A DNA stretch of 64,000 nucleotides, taken from Agapetus fuscipes. Taxonomy: Eukaryota > Arthropoda > Insecta > Trichoptera > Glossosomatidae. How positions within the stretch are numbered: the first letter of the stretch is position 1; every line of letters starts with the position of its first letter. The DNA lies in contig OX637332.1 of the NCBI GenBank assembly GCA_951799405.1, positions 31,844,832-31,908,831 of the forward strand, read 5' to 3'. The notes under the pieces were generated by a model, which worked only from the letters and a program-made list of their open reading frames with translations, did no database searches and was not told the origin of the DNA. Shown here piece after piece: positions 12,039-23,875 of the stretch. Both the position numbers and the translations under genes were made by a program.

Positions 12039-14850
12039 ATTTTATTAATCCATTATTATTTGCTTGTGATGAGACTGACCACACGGAAAGTAAAAGAAAA
12101 AATATTTTTGAGGATGCTCTTATTTCCCATGCAAGTACTTGTTTCATTCCTGAAAATCCTAGACTTCTACGTTCTATACGACTCAATTGCGATACATTTG
12201 TTTGTGACCATATCAGTATTCGTGTACTAAATGTCATTTATGAGTGAGTAAATATCTGTTTGTCAATATTAAAGTGTTGCCAAAACGTACCTACATATAT
12301 ATAAAAGTAATGTGGTGAATCCATCCCACGTATTGTGACGAAGGCTTGAATAGTAAGGTGGGTGAATTGCTTTTTTATTTCATTTAGATTTAGCAGTATT
12401 GTGAAAATATGCTCTATTATAATACAAAAAATAAATACTACAACCATAATGGCGACATATTTTATTTTATACTGCCCGAAAGAGTTGAAAATTAAATAAA
12501 TTTAGCAGTTTTGGTAAATTTATATATTTAAAAAAATGGTTTCTTCGGAAATAAATATCCCTTCGAGTTTTCAAAAAGAAATTACCGTGAATGGTTATTT
12601 CATTCCCTTTTATCAAAAAAAAAAAAATAGATGTGGTTCTCAAACACAATAATAAAATTAAACCATTTTATGTAGGTATTTGTGACCTTTTTCTGATGCC
12701 TTGGGGCCTCATAATTTATTAATACTTTGGAATGAATTTTTAATGTGAATTATTTATCCCATTGAGCAATTTTCCTACAATGCGCGAATTCGAAAAAGTA
12801 AAATTTTATTTCTTCATACACATAGCGATCCACCCTACTAAATAGCAGCCCTTTTGTACTTGATATTAATTGAAATAGTTGTGCAGGAGCGTCAAAGTTT
12901 CCGTGGATCGGAAAATATGGGAAACATAAATAAATTACATCTCTCATCCAATTGGACAATGAAAAAACACGGCTTAATTTTTTTAATAAAAAAAACTTTT
13001 GATTTATTGGAGTTCTCAACTTCTACCAGTACGAAAAAAATCCATTAATCTGTCACTATCTTTTACGGAAAAAAATGCTCGTTAAAATCTTTTTTATTGT
13101 TAAACTTTTTCAATCATTGCAGAATGCGGATAATTTTTTACATATCGTGAAAAAAACTCAAAAAGTAGACCAGTGGTTAAATCTCACTGATACAAGATTC
13201 AACTACAGGAAAATTAAAAGCATATTATTTTCAGGAATAAAGACAAATTTACTGTGCTTACTAGTTACCTACTTCTCCAGCTTTTATCCGGCACTCTCTT
13301 CCACATTACCGATGAAATCCTTTCCCTCTGTAACTTGCTAATAAAATACTTTCTGCGTAGAAAGTCGCCCCAAAAGTGACGAAACTAACTTTGCGGAGCC
13401 ATTTAGAGGAGCGAAATGAAAAAGTGCCGACACGTCCTGACGGAAAAGTCTTAGGAACATGTGTCGCAGATAATTGTAGGTACTCACCAACATCCGTTAC
13501 TTCTATTACAGATTCATTTGGTTTGTTTTCTAGTCTTGCTACATATGTAGGTATTCTCGATTAGTAGACTTGAAATGATGATGGAATGAGATCTATATAT
13601 GCTTAATCAGATGTTACGTACCTTACAGATAGGCACAGTTACTTCTTGAATTTTATTCTATTTAAGTTTTTTTTTGATAAATTTTGCAGCCTAGTGTTTA
13701 CTTTTCGGACGAGAAGTGGATAACAGGAAGATGGTATGATTTACAGTGACACTAAAATATCATTTAATCTTCGAACAATCGCATAAATTCATCGAGCCTT
13801 ACATAAACTAGGTTTTGCTCTTGGCGTTTACCAGCGACTAACAAGCATGTAGACTGTAGGGAGTTCTTGGTTCACACAATACAATTCTTGGGAATAAATT
13901 ACCTAGTTTGTAATTTTTACATTTCTTACAATTCATTTCGTACTTCTAAATTGGCTCAAAGTTAACCACCAAAACTTAATAAACTCATTAAGATGTGATT
14001 TGTGAGATACCTTTAAGGGTCTTTTTTTACTTCATTTTTTAAATGAAATATGTCTATTCTGGAGCTTTGTTATCCACAAATGACTCTTATTAATTTGGCA
14101 TTTGTTTTGAAAACATCCTTTTCTGTTTCTCTTTTAGGTACTTTTGTTTACATTCGTGGGTTCTGAGTGTCCTTAGGTCATTTTCCATGTTAAAAACATT
14201 GCTGCCGCTGCCCCTGAGTAGGAAGCTTAAAAATGCAATAAAGGCTAAAAAATAAAAGAACATTCGTACTTGGACGGAGGAAAACGGAAAAGCGAGTCGC
14301 TCTGTCGAAATCATAAATATAGAGGTTTTCATCATCGCCAGCATTTCCCGCGGGCGGCGGTGACTTAGTTACGATTATTTATAAAATCATCTCGCTGCAA
14401 TCGTTGGCTCCATTAAAGATTCGGCCATTTTCATTTGAATATTTCAAAGCAATCAACTCGGGCGACATTCAGTTTAAAATACAACTTCATAAAGAACTTC
14501 CGACAATTAAAAAGGGTCATAAATTTAGAAAGACTTTGCGCTGAAATGAAAAATATGAAATGTTAACAAAGTAAAACTCCATTTAAGAAAAGGATGAGTG
14601 TATATAATTTAAGTTTAAAAGATTCATTACTTATTTATGAATTTTAATCTTGGATGTGAAACTTTGGGGTATTTTTTTAAAAGTAAAAATAAATGAAATA
14701 AGAATAATGTAAACCAAATATTTGTAAAGATGTTGATAAAAAAAAGTTTTCGGAATGGCTTGGGCATTAGTTAAATGTACATGCTATTTTTTTTTTAACT
14801 AAAGTTGTCTGTAATTAAAGGTTATCCATTACAAGAACATTTAACACTTG
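12039..14850. other. AT-rich stretch, no gene seen
   Basis: Short ORFs on both strands (12238-13341) are low-complexity K/F/I/N-rich translations. The segment 14270-14470 is less AT-rich and unique within the window. No repeat family or RNA gene was recognised. Confidence 0.4.
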
Positions 14851-15045
14851 GACCGGTCCGTAGTCCAGTGGCAACACTTCGGACTCGTAAATGGAAGGTT
14901 GTGGATTCAGATTCAGAAACCTTTACCAATGACCGGTCGCCAAAAGGTCCATCCAGCCTTACAGCAACTGGGTCTTGCTTGAGTATTGGCGCTTTGTAGC
15001 GACGACCAAGCTCGTACACCTCTGCGGCACTACAATAAGTGTTAT
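14851..15045 (+). mobile_element. SINE2 copy (tRNA-headed), internally short
   Basis: It begins 'gaccggtccgtagtccagtgg', an A-box-like start. 'cggactcgtaaatgg' corresponds to the anticodon arm, and a damaged B box ('ggattcagattc') follows. The body 'ggtccatccagcc...gcgctttgtagcgacgacc' matches the copies at 39388 and 55884 but lacks the roughly 70-base AT-rich spacer they carry. Non-autonomous; it would depend on a LINE for movement. Confidence 0.8.
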
Positions 15046-15164
15046 AGACCCCTAGAGTCTCAAGAATCTAGGGAGTCTCCCGCTCAGGATTTCTTAAAAA
15101 CAAAAACAAAAAATTACAAAGAAGAGAATGTGAGAGTTCGTAGTAAAAAATAATGATACCGGTG

Positions 15165-15511
15165 ATCAAGGTATGGAAGTGAGTCATGGACGACGAATGA
15201 AAGCGAACTAATTAAGGTATGCATTATTTTTACTGTAGAAATTGATTTCTTAACAGAGATGACTAGAAAGATTCTGAATGATAGAGTCAGAAATGACTGA
15301 GCCATGAATGTGTGCAATATAAAAGAAAATATGAGAGTAAAATTATCACGCAGGAAAGGACCACGATGTGATGGTTCGGGCGTCTAGAAAGAAAGGACGA
15401 TGAGCGACTGACAGAAGGAGTAAGAAAGAAAGGCAAGCTTGGACCGATAAAATAATGAATTGATAAAATAAACGAGATTGTTAATAACAAGAATCATTAA
15501 TATACATATGT
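15165..15511 (+). pseudogene. Old LINE ORF fragment, 5' part of a split copy
   Basis: The translation reads YGSESWTTNESELIKV, then VEIDFL, then ILNDRVRND. It aligns with the main LINE's YGSEAWTVNESEISKVHTVEMDFL...SDRMRND. Stops and indels follow. The match continues through 'cttggaccgataaaat', the counterpart of 'atggaccaaatatcc'. This is a considerably older member of the same or a sister family. It is interrupted by the tail copy at 15512-15752 and resumes at 15753. Confidence 0.75.
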
Positions 15512-15752
15512 ATTCCTTGACTTATAGGTTGGTATGAGGCTGACCACCCATTCTGTAAAAAAATGTTCACTTTGCCAATGCCACTCCTGTTTCAGGGAAC
15601 GTCGGCAAGAGTTGCAGGGCGTATGTTCATTTGAGATTGAGTTTTTATATTGTAGGTGCACATGCGGCAACATACATGTCTCTTTGTGGGAATGTGTTTA
15701 ATATGAATCTTAAATTATAAATATCTTTGCAGATTAGATTTAAATTTTAGAT
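15512..15752 (+). mobile_element. LINE 3'-tail copy nested in an older LINE
   Basis: A complete tail repeat, 'ttccttgacttataggttgg' to 'agattagatttaaatttt'. It lies between two halves of an older LINE C-terminal region. Confidence 0.85.
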
Positions 15753-15905
15753 TTACGCGCACGAAGCATGAAGAGAATGATGAATGTCGAGGAGATTAAA
15801 GAAGCATGCAAATACAGATCAAAGTGAAAACTAATTTGTGGATGTATTGGCCACTCCCAGCAAATAAATATTGATCTATGAGTCAAGGTTAGCTCCGACC
15901 ACCCC
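15753..15905 (+). pseudogene. Old LINE ORF fragment, 3' part
   Basis: 'gcatgaagagaatgatgaatg' followed by 'gaggagattaaagaagcatg' aligns with the main LINE's codons for MKKVMTLEEMKEVC. It is followed by 'aactaatttgtgg', and then by a decayed 'gagtcaaggttagctccgac' resembling the start of the tail repeat. Confidence 0.65.
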
Positions 15906-16330
15906 TAGTAGAGTGGTGACAAGACAATGTGAATCCCAGCAGCAAAGCCTTATCGTATTATGAACCTCCCACATATTTTGTTTTTCAGTTTGCAAGCCCC
16001 CTGCAAGCAGCGCGGCACACCCCGCCGTGAGTGATTGATCTAATTTTTATGATGGATTGACGTAAGACTGATGGTGAATCGTTTTGAATATGTTCACAGG
16101 GGGAGCAGTGATTTATGTATCGGCGGCCTCTCTCAGATGTATCACGGATCTGCGAGGCGCTCGACAAAATAAATCTGCACAAAAACGCGAAAAGAAATTC
16201 CTGTGAAGTGATAAAAATATTTAATCTCGGTAAAGGAAATAAAATATACACCTCTTATCTCGCTAATTTTCCTTTTATTTGTCTTCTATATAGTAGAGCT
16301 AAAAATGTACATAACTGATAAACAACATTA

Positions 16331-16580
16331 TTTCATTGACTCATAGATTGGCATACAGCTAACCACCCATATTGCTAAAATTGGTTCCCTTTGCAATTAT
16401 CACCTTAGTTTCAGGAAACGTAGGTACGAGTTGCTGAGCTTATGTTCATTTGAGAACGGGTTGTTATGTTTTAAGTTCACATGCGGCATGTGTAAGCGCA
16501 AACTAATACATGCCTGATTATATGAATGCAAGTTATATGAATCTTTAATGTAATATATCTTTGCAACTTAGATAGAATAA
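16331..16580 (+). mobile_element. LINE 3'-tail copy
   Basis: It runs from 'ttcattgactcatagattgg' to 'tttgcaacttagatagaat', with many point changes. Confidence 0.85.
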
Positions 16581-17685
16581 GAATTGCGTAGATTAAGGAA
16601 TGAAACACATCAAAAACTCGTTGAAGAAGCCCATCGTAGACATGACTGAAATGTCCGGAAGCTCCAGCTCCAATGCACCACGGCTACAGATCACAAGAAA
16701 CGACCCTCGTTCTTTCAGTGCTATTTCTAACGGAAATCGGTGATCATAATGGTTTTTTCACTTAAGATGTTGCGGCTTGAAATATGGATTTGCAAAAACC
16801 ACTGTCGCAGGTTTTCAGCCACGAAGTCTTTCGGCGTCCTAGAGGTCTTCTCCTCTCAATCTCTCCTTGTGTGATGAGGTGGAGAAACACCCCTTAAGTG
16901 TACAAATTGTAGGTTTTTTTCTCTACGATTAAATTTTTTTGATCAGAATTGGCTGAACCTCTTTGTTCAATTTATTTACACAATGCCAAATTATCTCATA
17001 TGTAATGCAAGCTAAGCGTATTTGATGAAACTTATTTCATTAGAAGAATAATACGCTTTATCAAAAGTAAATTCAGATTTTGATTAATTCCCATAGTTAC
17101 GAGTCGGTCTCCCATAACGACCTTCATTAATTTTCATTTCTTCCTCGCGAACTTTTGTCTCACACCTAATGTATTCCGGTCTTGCGGGGATAGAATGGAT
17201 GCACTTTTTGGCAACGGTGCAAACTTTTAATTACCAAACTGAGTTGCGAAATTAAATTCAGTCCGAGCCCTAATGCGGGCTGCGCACGGCAGAGCATTTT
17301 TATTTTTTGCAATTTTGTTTCACCGAAACTAAATTTTTGCCACTAGTTAGTTCTGTGATGTAGAAAGGTTAAGCTAGATTTTTGCAGCTACCTACCTTTT
17401 TCTGCAATGTATGTAAGAACCCTGAGCTAATTTTTCGTTCCTAAATACTGCGATATTTTTTGTTATTTAGAAAAGTTCCGCTACAATATAAAACTTCTTG
17501 TTAGTTTTGCAATGCAAGAGAGCAGAATGAAAAAGTTTTTCCCGAATATTCATACACGTACGTGTACTTACGAAAGACAATTAAAAATGTATTTGTATGA
17601 GCAAACTTTTGTTTGTTGCCACTTTAATGGTTATTATTTTTTTACAATTACTGTGGCATATTATTGTATAAACTAAAAGTTGTAT
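16581..17685. other. AT-rich stretch, no gene seen
   Basis: No family repeat, RNA gene or supported ORF was found. Confidence 0.4.
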
Positions 17686-17843
17686 TTTTAATTATTAAAA
17701 AATGATAACAAACTTTGTTTAGTTCTACTTTATTTCTATATATAAAGTAGAACTAAAATAAAGTATATATAAAGTAGAACTAAAATAAAGTATAAATAAA
17801 GTAGAACTAAACAAAGTTTGTTATCATTTTTTAATAATTAAAA
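17686..17843. repeat. 49-bp perfect inverted repeat with inner tandem repeats
   Basis: The left arm 17686-17734 and right arm 17795-17843 are exact reverse complements over 49 bases. The phrase 'aaagtagaactaaa' occurs at 17744, 17771 and 17798, a 27-bp period, so the last unit is part of the right arm. The perfection of the arms means either recent formation or active maintenance. Confidence 0.9.
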
Positions 17844-18191
17844 TGGAGTTCTACAATGTTTCCGCTAAAACTTTTCAAAAATTGTTGTATTGTTATTTTA
17901 TAGGAATTATTTAAAAAAAGAGAATGAAATCTTTTGAGATTCATTGAAGTTTTCTAGGTTATAACTTTGGACCCACATTTGTTTTTTTGACGGAAGGTTT
18001 CACGTTTTATCCCTTAGTATAAAAAAAACTGCACGCTGTCATTGATTGCAAAGTGAACGAATTGCTGAAAAAAAAATGTGAGATATTGTTCTTACAGTCA
18101 TTCAAGCTTTGAATTCGTATATTATGTATTTTTGAAAACGTGTTTTTTTGTAAATAAAGTATAAACAATCACCATTAATTTATTATTCATA
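17844..18191. other. No gene seen
   Basis: AT-rich, no recognised element. Confidence 0.4.
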
Positions 18192-18437
18192 TTCCTTGAC
18201 TTATAGGTTGGTATGAGGCTGACCACCCATTCTGTAAAAAATGGTTCACTTTGCCAATGTCACCCCTGTTTCAGGGAAGGTCGGTAAAAGTTGTGGGGCT
18301 TATGTTCATTTGAGGTTTGGATTTTATTTGTAAGTACACATTCAGCATTTGTAAGCGTGAACTACACTTGTTGGTTTGTGGGCATACATCTGAGAGCTTT
18401 AAATGAATATATCCTTGCAACTTAGATTATAGATTAT
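18192..18437 (+). mobile_element. LINE 3'-tail copy, 'agattata' subtype
   Basis: A full tail repeat, very close to the copy at 42624-42868. It ends 'cttagattatagattatt' and runs into a short ATT microsatellite. Confidence 0.93.
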
Positions 18438-18515
18438 TATTATTATTATTACAAGAATCTCCACCACGGTGTGACAGGTAGAGAGGTGACATCAATGCAA
18501 GAAGTAATGATGTAT

Positions 18516-18656
18516 AATCTAATCTAAGTTGCAAAGATATGTTACATTGGAGATTCACATAACATGCATTTTCACAACCAGACACGTACAAGTTCGCGCT
18601 TGCACATGCCGCATGTGAACCTACAACATAAAAACTACATTCAAATTCAAACATAC
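18516..18656 (-). mobile_element. LINE 3'-end fragment with TCTAA units
   Basis: 'taatctaatctaagttgc', then 'cacgtacaagttcgcgc', then 'gccgcatgtgaacc'. It stops inside the 3' UTR at about 18656. Confidence 0.9.
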
Positions 18657-19399
18657 ACGAAAAAATACATTTTTTTAATTAATAAACAATAACATCTATG
18701 GACATCAAAATGTACTGGTTAATTTAAGGAACTCAAAGTAATGACATTCGTTGCTGGTCAATGAACTAACGCCCTAACATAGAGGACTTTATTATTATTA
18801 TTTTTATTTCATATACAATCTTTGATACATTTCATTTCATTTCCTAATGCTAATACATGGTAGATTCATGGTTTTTACGCTGCAACTCACCAAAAAGAGA
18901 CCAAGCTCTTATGACGTGTTGAGGGTGAGGGACTTGAAAGAAAATTATGTTTTTGGGATTCCGTTTTTTGTTGTTATCTTTATGTTACAAGACGAGTAAT
19001 TATAGTTTCCCCCACATCCTGGTTCGGCTGCCTTCACGGTGCCTTCAGCTGCACATAAGTAATATTTAGTTTTCTGCGGAGCGTGACGCTTGAGCAGAGT
19101 TTATGTAGGCTTGGTAAGCTGAATTTAGAGTTGGGCGCCTTCTAGGAAACTCCAATATTAAAATAACTAAACACGTTTTCTTCCTCATTAATTTTGAGTT
19201 CATTCTTGCAAAACCCTTTTCTTAGTACTCCACACATCTCTAACTAAGTTACACTCCATCCATTTTCTTCGTAAAACAATACTCGTACTGCAATTTTTGG
19301 TTTCAAAGTTGAGTTGAAAAAATAATAATTGCATTTAGTTACTATGCACAACTTGGTTACACTGAGAGTTTCAGGCGTTGTTTTGTGACTGCTTTGAAT
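18657..19399. other. No gene seen
   Basis: AT-rich. A 69-codon ORF on the minus strand at 19244-19453 overlaps the start of a SINE and has no motif. Confidence 0.4.
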
Positions 19400-19848
19400 C
19401 ACATGTGGCGAGTGGAACCTATTTATTTTTACAAATAAGGGGGACAGCCTCACCCCATTCCACTTCAGTTGAAGTAGAAGTTAACCAGCTCCCGAGGGGT
19501 CTGGTACTCTTTTTTTTATGTGAGTAAATCTATAATCTATAATCTAAGTTGCAAGGATATATTCATTCAAAGCTCTCAGATGTATGCCCACAAACAAACA
19601 CGTGTAGTTCGCGCTTATAAATGCTGATTGTGTACCTACTTACAAATATAATCCAAACCTCAAATGAACATAAGCCCTGCAACTCTTGCCGACATTCCCT
19701 GAAACAGGGGTGACATTGGCAAAGTGAACCTAGTCGGTATTTATTTTGAGTTTGAAATAAGCATTGAAATGGGAAATCTGTTTTGATACCATTCGTGGGA
19801 TTCGAACACGAGCTCTCGGCATAGAATGAAAGCACTCTATGAACCGGA
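19400..19848 (-). mobile_element. SINE1 copy split by a LINE tail
   Basis: The 3' half of SINE1 (19400-19525: 'acatgtggcgagtggaacc', 'cagctcccgaggggtctgg') and its tRNA-like head (about 19735-19848: B box as 'gggattcgaacac') lie in the same orientation. They are separated by the LINE tail at 19529-19730. Together they make one SINE1 interrupted in its body. Confidence 0.82.
19529..19730 (-). mobile_element. LINE 3'-tail copy inside SINE1
   Basis: It runs from 'tctataatctataatctaag' to 'gacattggcaaagtgaacc'. 'agattata' subtype. It sits within SINE1, so it arrived later than that SINE. Confidence 0.9.
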
Positions 19849-20329
19849 GGACTCTATAAAAAGCTATAAACCAGACGCATCAAGAGCCTTTTCCAAAAAA
19901 CGCAATCAAAGGAATCCTAAAACTATCTTCTAACCTTGAATGTTAATTTGTACGCCACATTTCATTCTAAGATTTATACTTCGTGCATGTACAGATTAAA
20001 GCACGCGTAAGTTTGTGTTTAGACCATATAACAGGTATGGATACAAGGCTAGACACAAGGTATTGCAAAAATAGCAAGTCACCGAATTCGCCTGGTACCA
20101 GTGAATCATGAATACGGGAGATATTGAAAAAGTTTGTCGTGATTTGGTCTAATGGCGAAGTGAACTTTGTTTTGCGGGCTGAAGTTTTACTATACGTGTA
20201 CTCCGAAAAGAGAATTTTTGTGAACTGTCGTGGGAGCCGATAATACATGCGAGTGTATATTATGTACTTGACCATAAAACAACCATTACTTTCTTTCAAT
20301 AATAATATTTTTTCCTGTTTTATATTAAC
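19849..20329. other. No gene seen
   Basis: A 110-codon minus-strand ORF (19967-20299) has no recognisable motif. Confidence 0.4.
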
Positions 20330-20576
20330 TCCTTGACTTATTGGTTAATATGAGGCTGACCGTCCATACTGTAAAATATGGTTCACTGTCACCTCTGTTT
20401 CAAGGAACTTCGGCAAGAGTTGCAGGGCTTATGTTTATTCAAGATCGGGTTTTCATGCTGTAAGTCCACATGCGTCATGTGTAAGAGCAAACTAATACGT
20501 TTTTGCTTGTGAGAATATAATATGTAAGATGATCTTAAGTGTTAATATATATTTGCGACTTAGACTGTAGATTATT
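20330..20576 (+). mobile_element. LINE 3'-tail copy, diverged
   Basis: It runs from 'tccttgacttattggttaat' to 'tttgcgacttagactgtag'. Small deletions near 'ggttcactgtcacc'. Confidence 0.87.
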
Positions 20577-21764
20577 GATTTATAGATATAGCAAACATAA
20601 GGCCATAGTTTATTTATGTTTCTAGGCTTTCATGGCTTGATGCAGATGCTCGCAATCGTTCTACCGCTTCTTGATCATGGCCCAGGACTGTATTTCATTA
20701 CAAGGTAGCGGAGGTCCAAATAAGTGCATGTATTTGGTACTATACCCGTAGTATAGTACCAAAACGGAGGCAAATAAAAATAAGACAAAAAAAAAACACT
20801 ATCAAGACCCGAAGGAACAATTTCAAACATTTGTAATATAATATTATAACTAACATTGAAGCAACGTAAGTCATAAAGGAAGTTCAACTATACGGAGGTG
20901 CTTTTAAAAATTTTCTGGTTGTCCCAGAGCTCTGAAGTCGGGTTAATAATTTAACATGTTTTCTTAATTTGTTAATTCATATGTTCCTATACTTATTTTA
21001 AATACATTAATTAGCTAGATAATTTAATGAAAATCCTGCAAATCGCGATAACGTGTCGGTTTAGTACACATTTTACAGTTTACATTTCATAAAATGTATG
21101 AAAGATAAATAAAGGTTCCTTATTTTCATGAAAATGTTTGTTTGACGCTTAGGAATTTTAATACTACCGGCCCAAAGCTGCAATATATTTGTAAAGGAAA
21201 AGGAAAATTGCCGGAATTGCAGGCATTTAAACTGCACCCGCTTGTTAAAACTATTTCAGACCCCGAGCTGGCGTCTAAAAATTCTGCCGTTTGACCCAAC
21301 AATGGTGGAAAAAATGAAAAGAGAGATTCCCGTTCATTAATATGATTTAATGGGGCAGAGAGAAATGCCAGTATTATAGCGATTTTTTGCCGCGAAACCG
21401 CTTTCAGCTGAGGCGACGGTTTTTTGCGCATTAATTTACGACCGCGAAGAGATTTGCGAAAACTGTTTAAGCACCTCTCTTGAAATTTTAATTGTCTCCG
21501 AAAATATGAGTCTCTCATTACACAGGTGCTCGAGAAGCAAGACGATTGTCTCTGCAAGGAAGAGGATCGCGAACTGAGACGAGCTGAAATCTGCCACTTC
21601 AGAAACTGCTCCGAATACCTCTGATGAAGAATTGTGAGAATTGTGAAAGCAGGTCACTCGAAGTTTTAGGGCATAAAAGATTTCAGTTTGTTCGAATGGA
21701 TTGCACTGAAAACATGTTGGATAGAATGTATACACAATAAATGTGGTTCCTGATTTACATTGAT
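20577..21764. other. No gene seen
   Basis: Two overlapping minus-strand ORFs (143 codons at 21126-21557, 99 codons at 21436-21735) lie in a less AT-rich segment. Neither shows a domain, signal peptide or splice context that I can support. A 12-base palindrome with 'tatagtacc' arms lies near 20750. Confidence 0.35.
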
Positions 21765-22980
21765 TGTTTGTACGATTACAGTGATTCTATTATCATGCTA
21801 TTGAATTCATAAGAACACGTATTTGTAAATTTAATACAATAATAAGAAACCTTAAACAAAAACATGACACGTACAATGTAAACGTACGTACCTAAAAGCA
21901 TTGAATGCAGTTATACCTCTGTGAGGTTTATGATAACTTAATATCTTTGTGAATCCATTCTTACTCAGTCCTCTCGCTCAGATCCGGGAAACTAATGGCA
22001 CTAACTATAAATATTATACGAGACTCATAAATCATTATCAGTGCATTTCAGGCGCAGTTTTCTGTTACTCATTCACCTGCGAGGTCAGAAATTTCTTCTA
22101 TTGTTTTCTGTTTTCCTAGTAGCTTGTCATTGAATGATAAATGATTATTAAACAAAACTAATTATGGTTCACATGTGGAAATTTCTTCTATTGTTTTCTG
22201 TTTTCCTAGTAGCTTGTGATTGAATGATAAATGATTTAAAAATCAATTTAAAGGTAGCTAATGATTAATTATTAAACAAAAGTAAATATGGTTCACATGT
22301 GGAAATGTCTACTTTTATTTTCTGTCACTGAATACATAACACGTGCCCGAGGCGAAAAATAAGTCAAAGGTCATGAAAAAGCATCATCACAATGCTTGAG
22401 TTTAGTATTATTTTATAATATTGTCCTGTAAAGTAGAAAATTATTTCTTTGGTTTTCTGTGATCCTTATACCACGCCGTTGAATTAATAATTACAAGCAA
22501 GATCATACTCGTGTAATGTATGAAATAAAAACAATACTCGGAATTAACATAGATAATTCAGCTCTTGTTTTCTTCTGCCTAGTACCACGCTGTCGAATAA
22601 TAATTAACAAACTCAAATCATTATAGCTGTATAAAAACAACAGATGTTATCAATATAGAAATTTCTTCTTTGATTTTCTGTGTTCCTTTTACAATGTCAT
22701 AGAATTGATAAGTACACGCCCTTAATATTGTCTAAAAGTACAACAACTTGACTGCATCTTTCTCGAATCAATGATGTTGTTTACCTTTTTGAACTAATTT
22801 TGAAATCCCTTGGTATTTTGCTTGAGCAGTAGAAACTCATTGAATCAACCATGTAATATTTAAGATAAAGCTTATAAATCAGCATCAAAATACTTTATTT
22901 AAAATTTCCTGTCTACTGTTGTTTTCTGTGATGTTATTCCATTGAGTGTTATTCCCACATCATTGAATTTATAGGCAAGT
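21765..22980. repeat. Degenerate tandem array
   Basis: A phrase of the type 'tttcttc..tgttttctgtgttcct', then a 'taccacgctgttgaat' word, then 'ataa' recurs with drift at about 21780, 22055, 22090, 22180, 22310, 22437, 22565, 22663 and 22905. Spacing is mostly 90-130 bases. The pair at about 22090 and 22180 is nearly identical over some 50 bases, a recent duplication of about 92 bp. No coding content. Confidence 0.65.
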
Positions 22981-23018
22981 AGGTACACACATTTTTCAAT
23001 TTAAAATCATAACGTCAG

Positions 23019-23232
23019 TAATCTAAAAGCTAAGTTGCAAAGATATTTGGATAAACGCCCACAAGCAGGCACATGCAAGTTTGCGCTTACACATGCTGCA
23101 CGTGTATATACAGAATAAACCAAACCTCACATGAGCATAAACTTCAACAAGCAACTCCTGCCGCCTTTTCTTGAAACCGTGGTGGCATTGGCGAAAGTGA
23201 ACCAAGTTTGTACAGCATGGGTCAGCCTCATA
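23019..23232 (-). mobile_element. LINE 3'-tail copy, left half of a head-to-head pair
   Basis: It runs from 'aatctaaaagctaagttgc' to 'acagcatgggtcagcctcat'. Its upstream end faces the copy at 23247 across about 14 bases. Confidence 0.87.
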
Positions 23233-23246
23233 ATAGAACCTGCTTT

Positions 23247-23474
23247 GGTATGCGGCTTACCAAACATTGGTCCACTTTTGCCAAACTCACCAACGTTTCA
23301 TGGAAGTTCGGCAAGAGTTGCAAGGTGTATGCTCATTGAGGTTGTTTTTTTTATTACTTTTGTGCGTACAAATTCAGTATGTGAAAGTGTGAACTTATAA
23401 GTGTCTGCTTGAGGGCATACATTTGATATGAATCTCAAATCGTTATATGTTTTGCAACTTAGAATATACGTTAT
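23247..23474 (+). mobile_element. LINE 3'-tail copy, right half of a head-to-head pair
   Basis: It starts 'tttggtatgcggcttacc' and ends 'ttgcaacttagaatatacg'. Confidence 0.85.
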
Positions 23475-23875
23475 TATCAATGTATTTTAATAATATCTAT
23501 TTATTAAAAAGATGAAATCTGAGAAGCGAGGAAGTGATATTTTTTCCGCTTTATTTCTCCCACATGCACAATGTACATAGCATGCTGTGGAGCCTGTAAG
23601 TAAGCTCTTCTTTATCGCTCGCCGAGCAAACTCCTTATTGATAATGCGCTTATTTCCAGTTTTGGCGGAATCACATAACAATAGATCAGCGACTTACCTA
23701 CGCCCACACACAGTGGCCAGTGACTTGTAGGGTGTGAACACCAAGGCCGTACACATGTCTGATTAAACCTTACTTATATCGGGCTAACGGAGTCAGTACG
23801 CAAGTGGGTTAGGGCAGCCTAGGGTATAGATACCAAAGCATATTTGAGCATAAAAAAGTTATTCCTGTTACTCTT
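23475..23875. other. No gene seen
   Basis: Unique-looking sequence, no element recognised. Confidence 0.4.

Noticed and set aside
21126..21735. Overlapping minus-strand ORFs of 143 and 99 codons
   Set aside because: They overlap each other in different frames and match no family I know.
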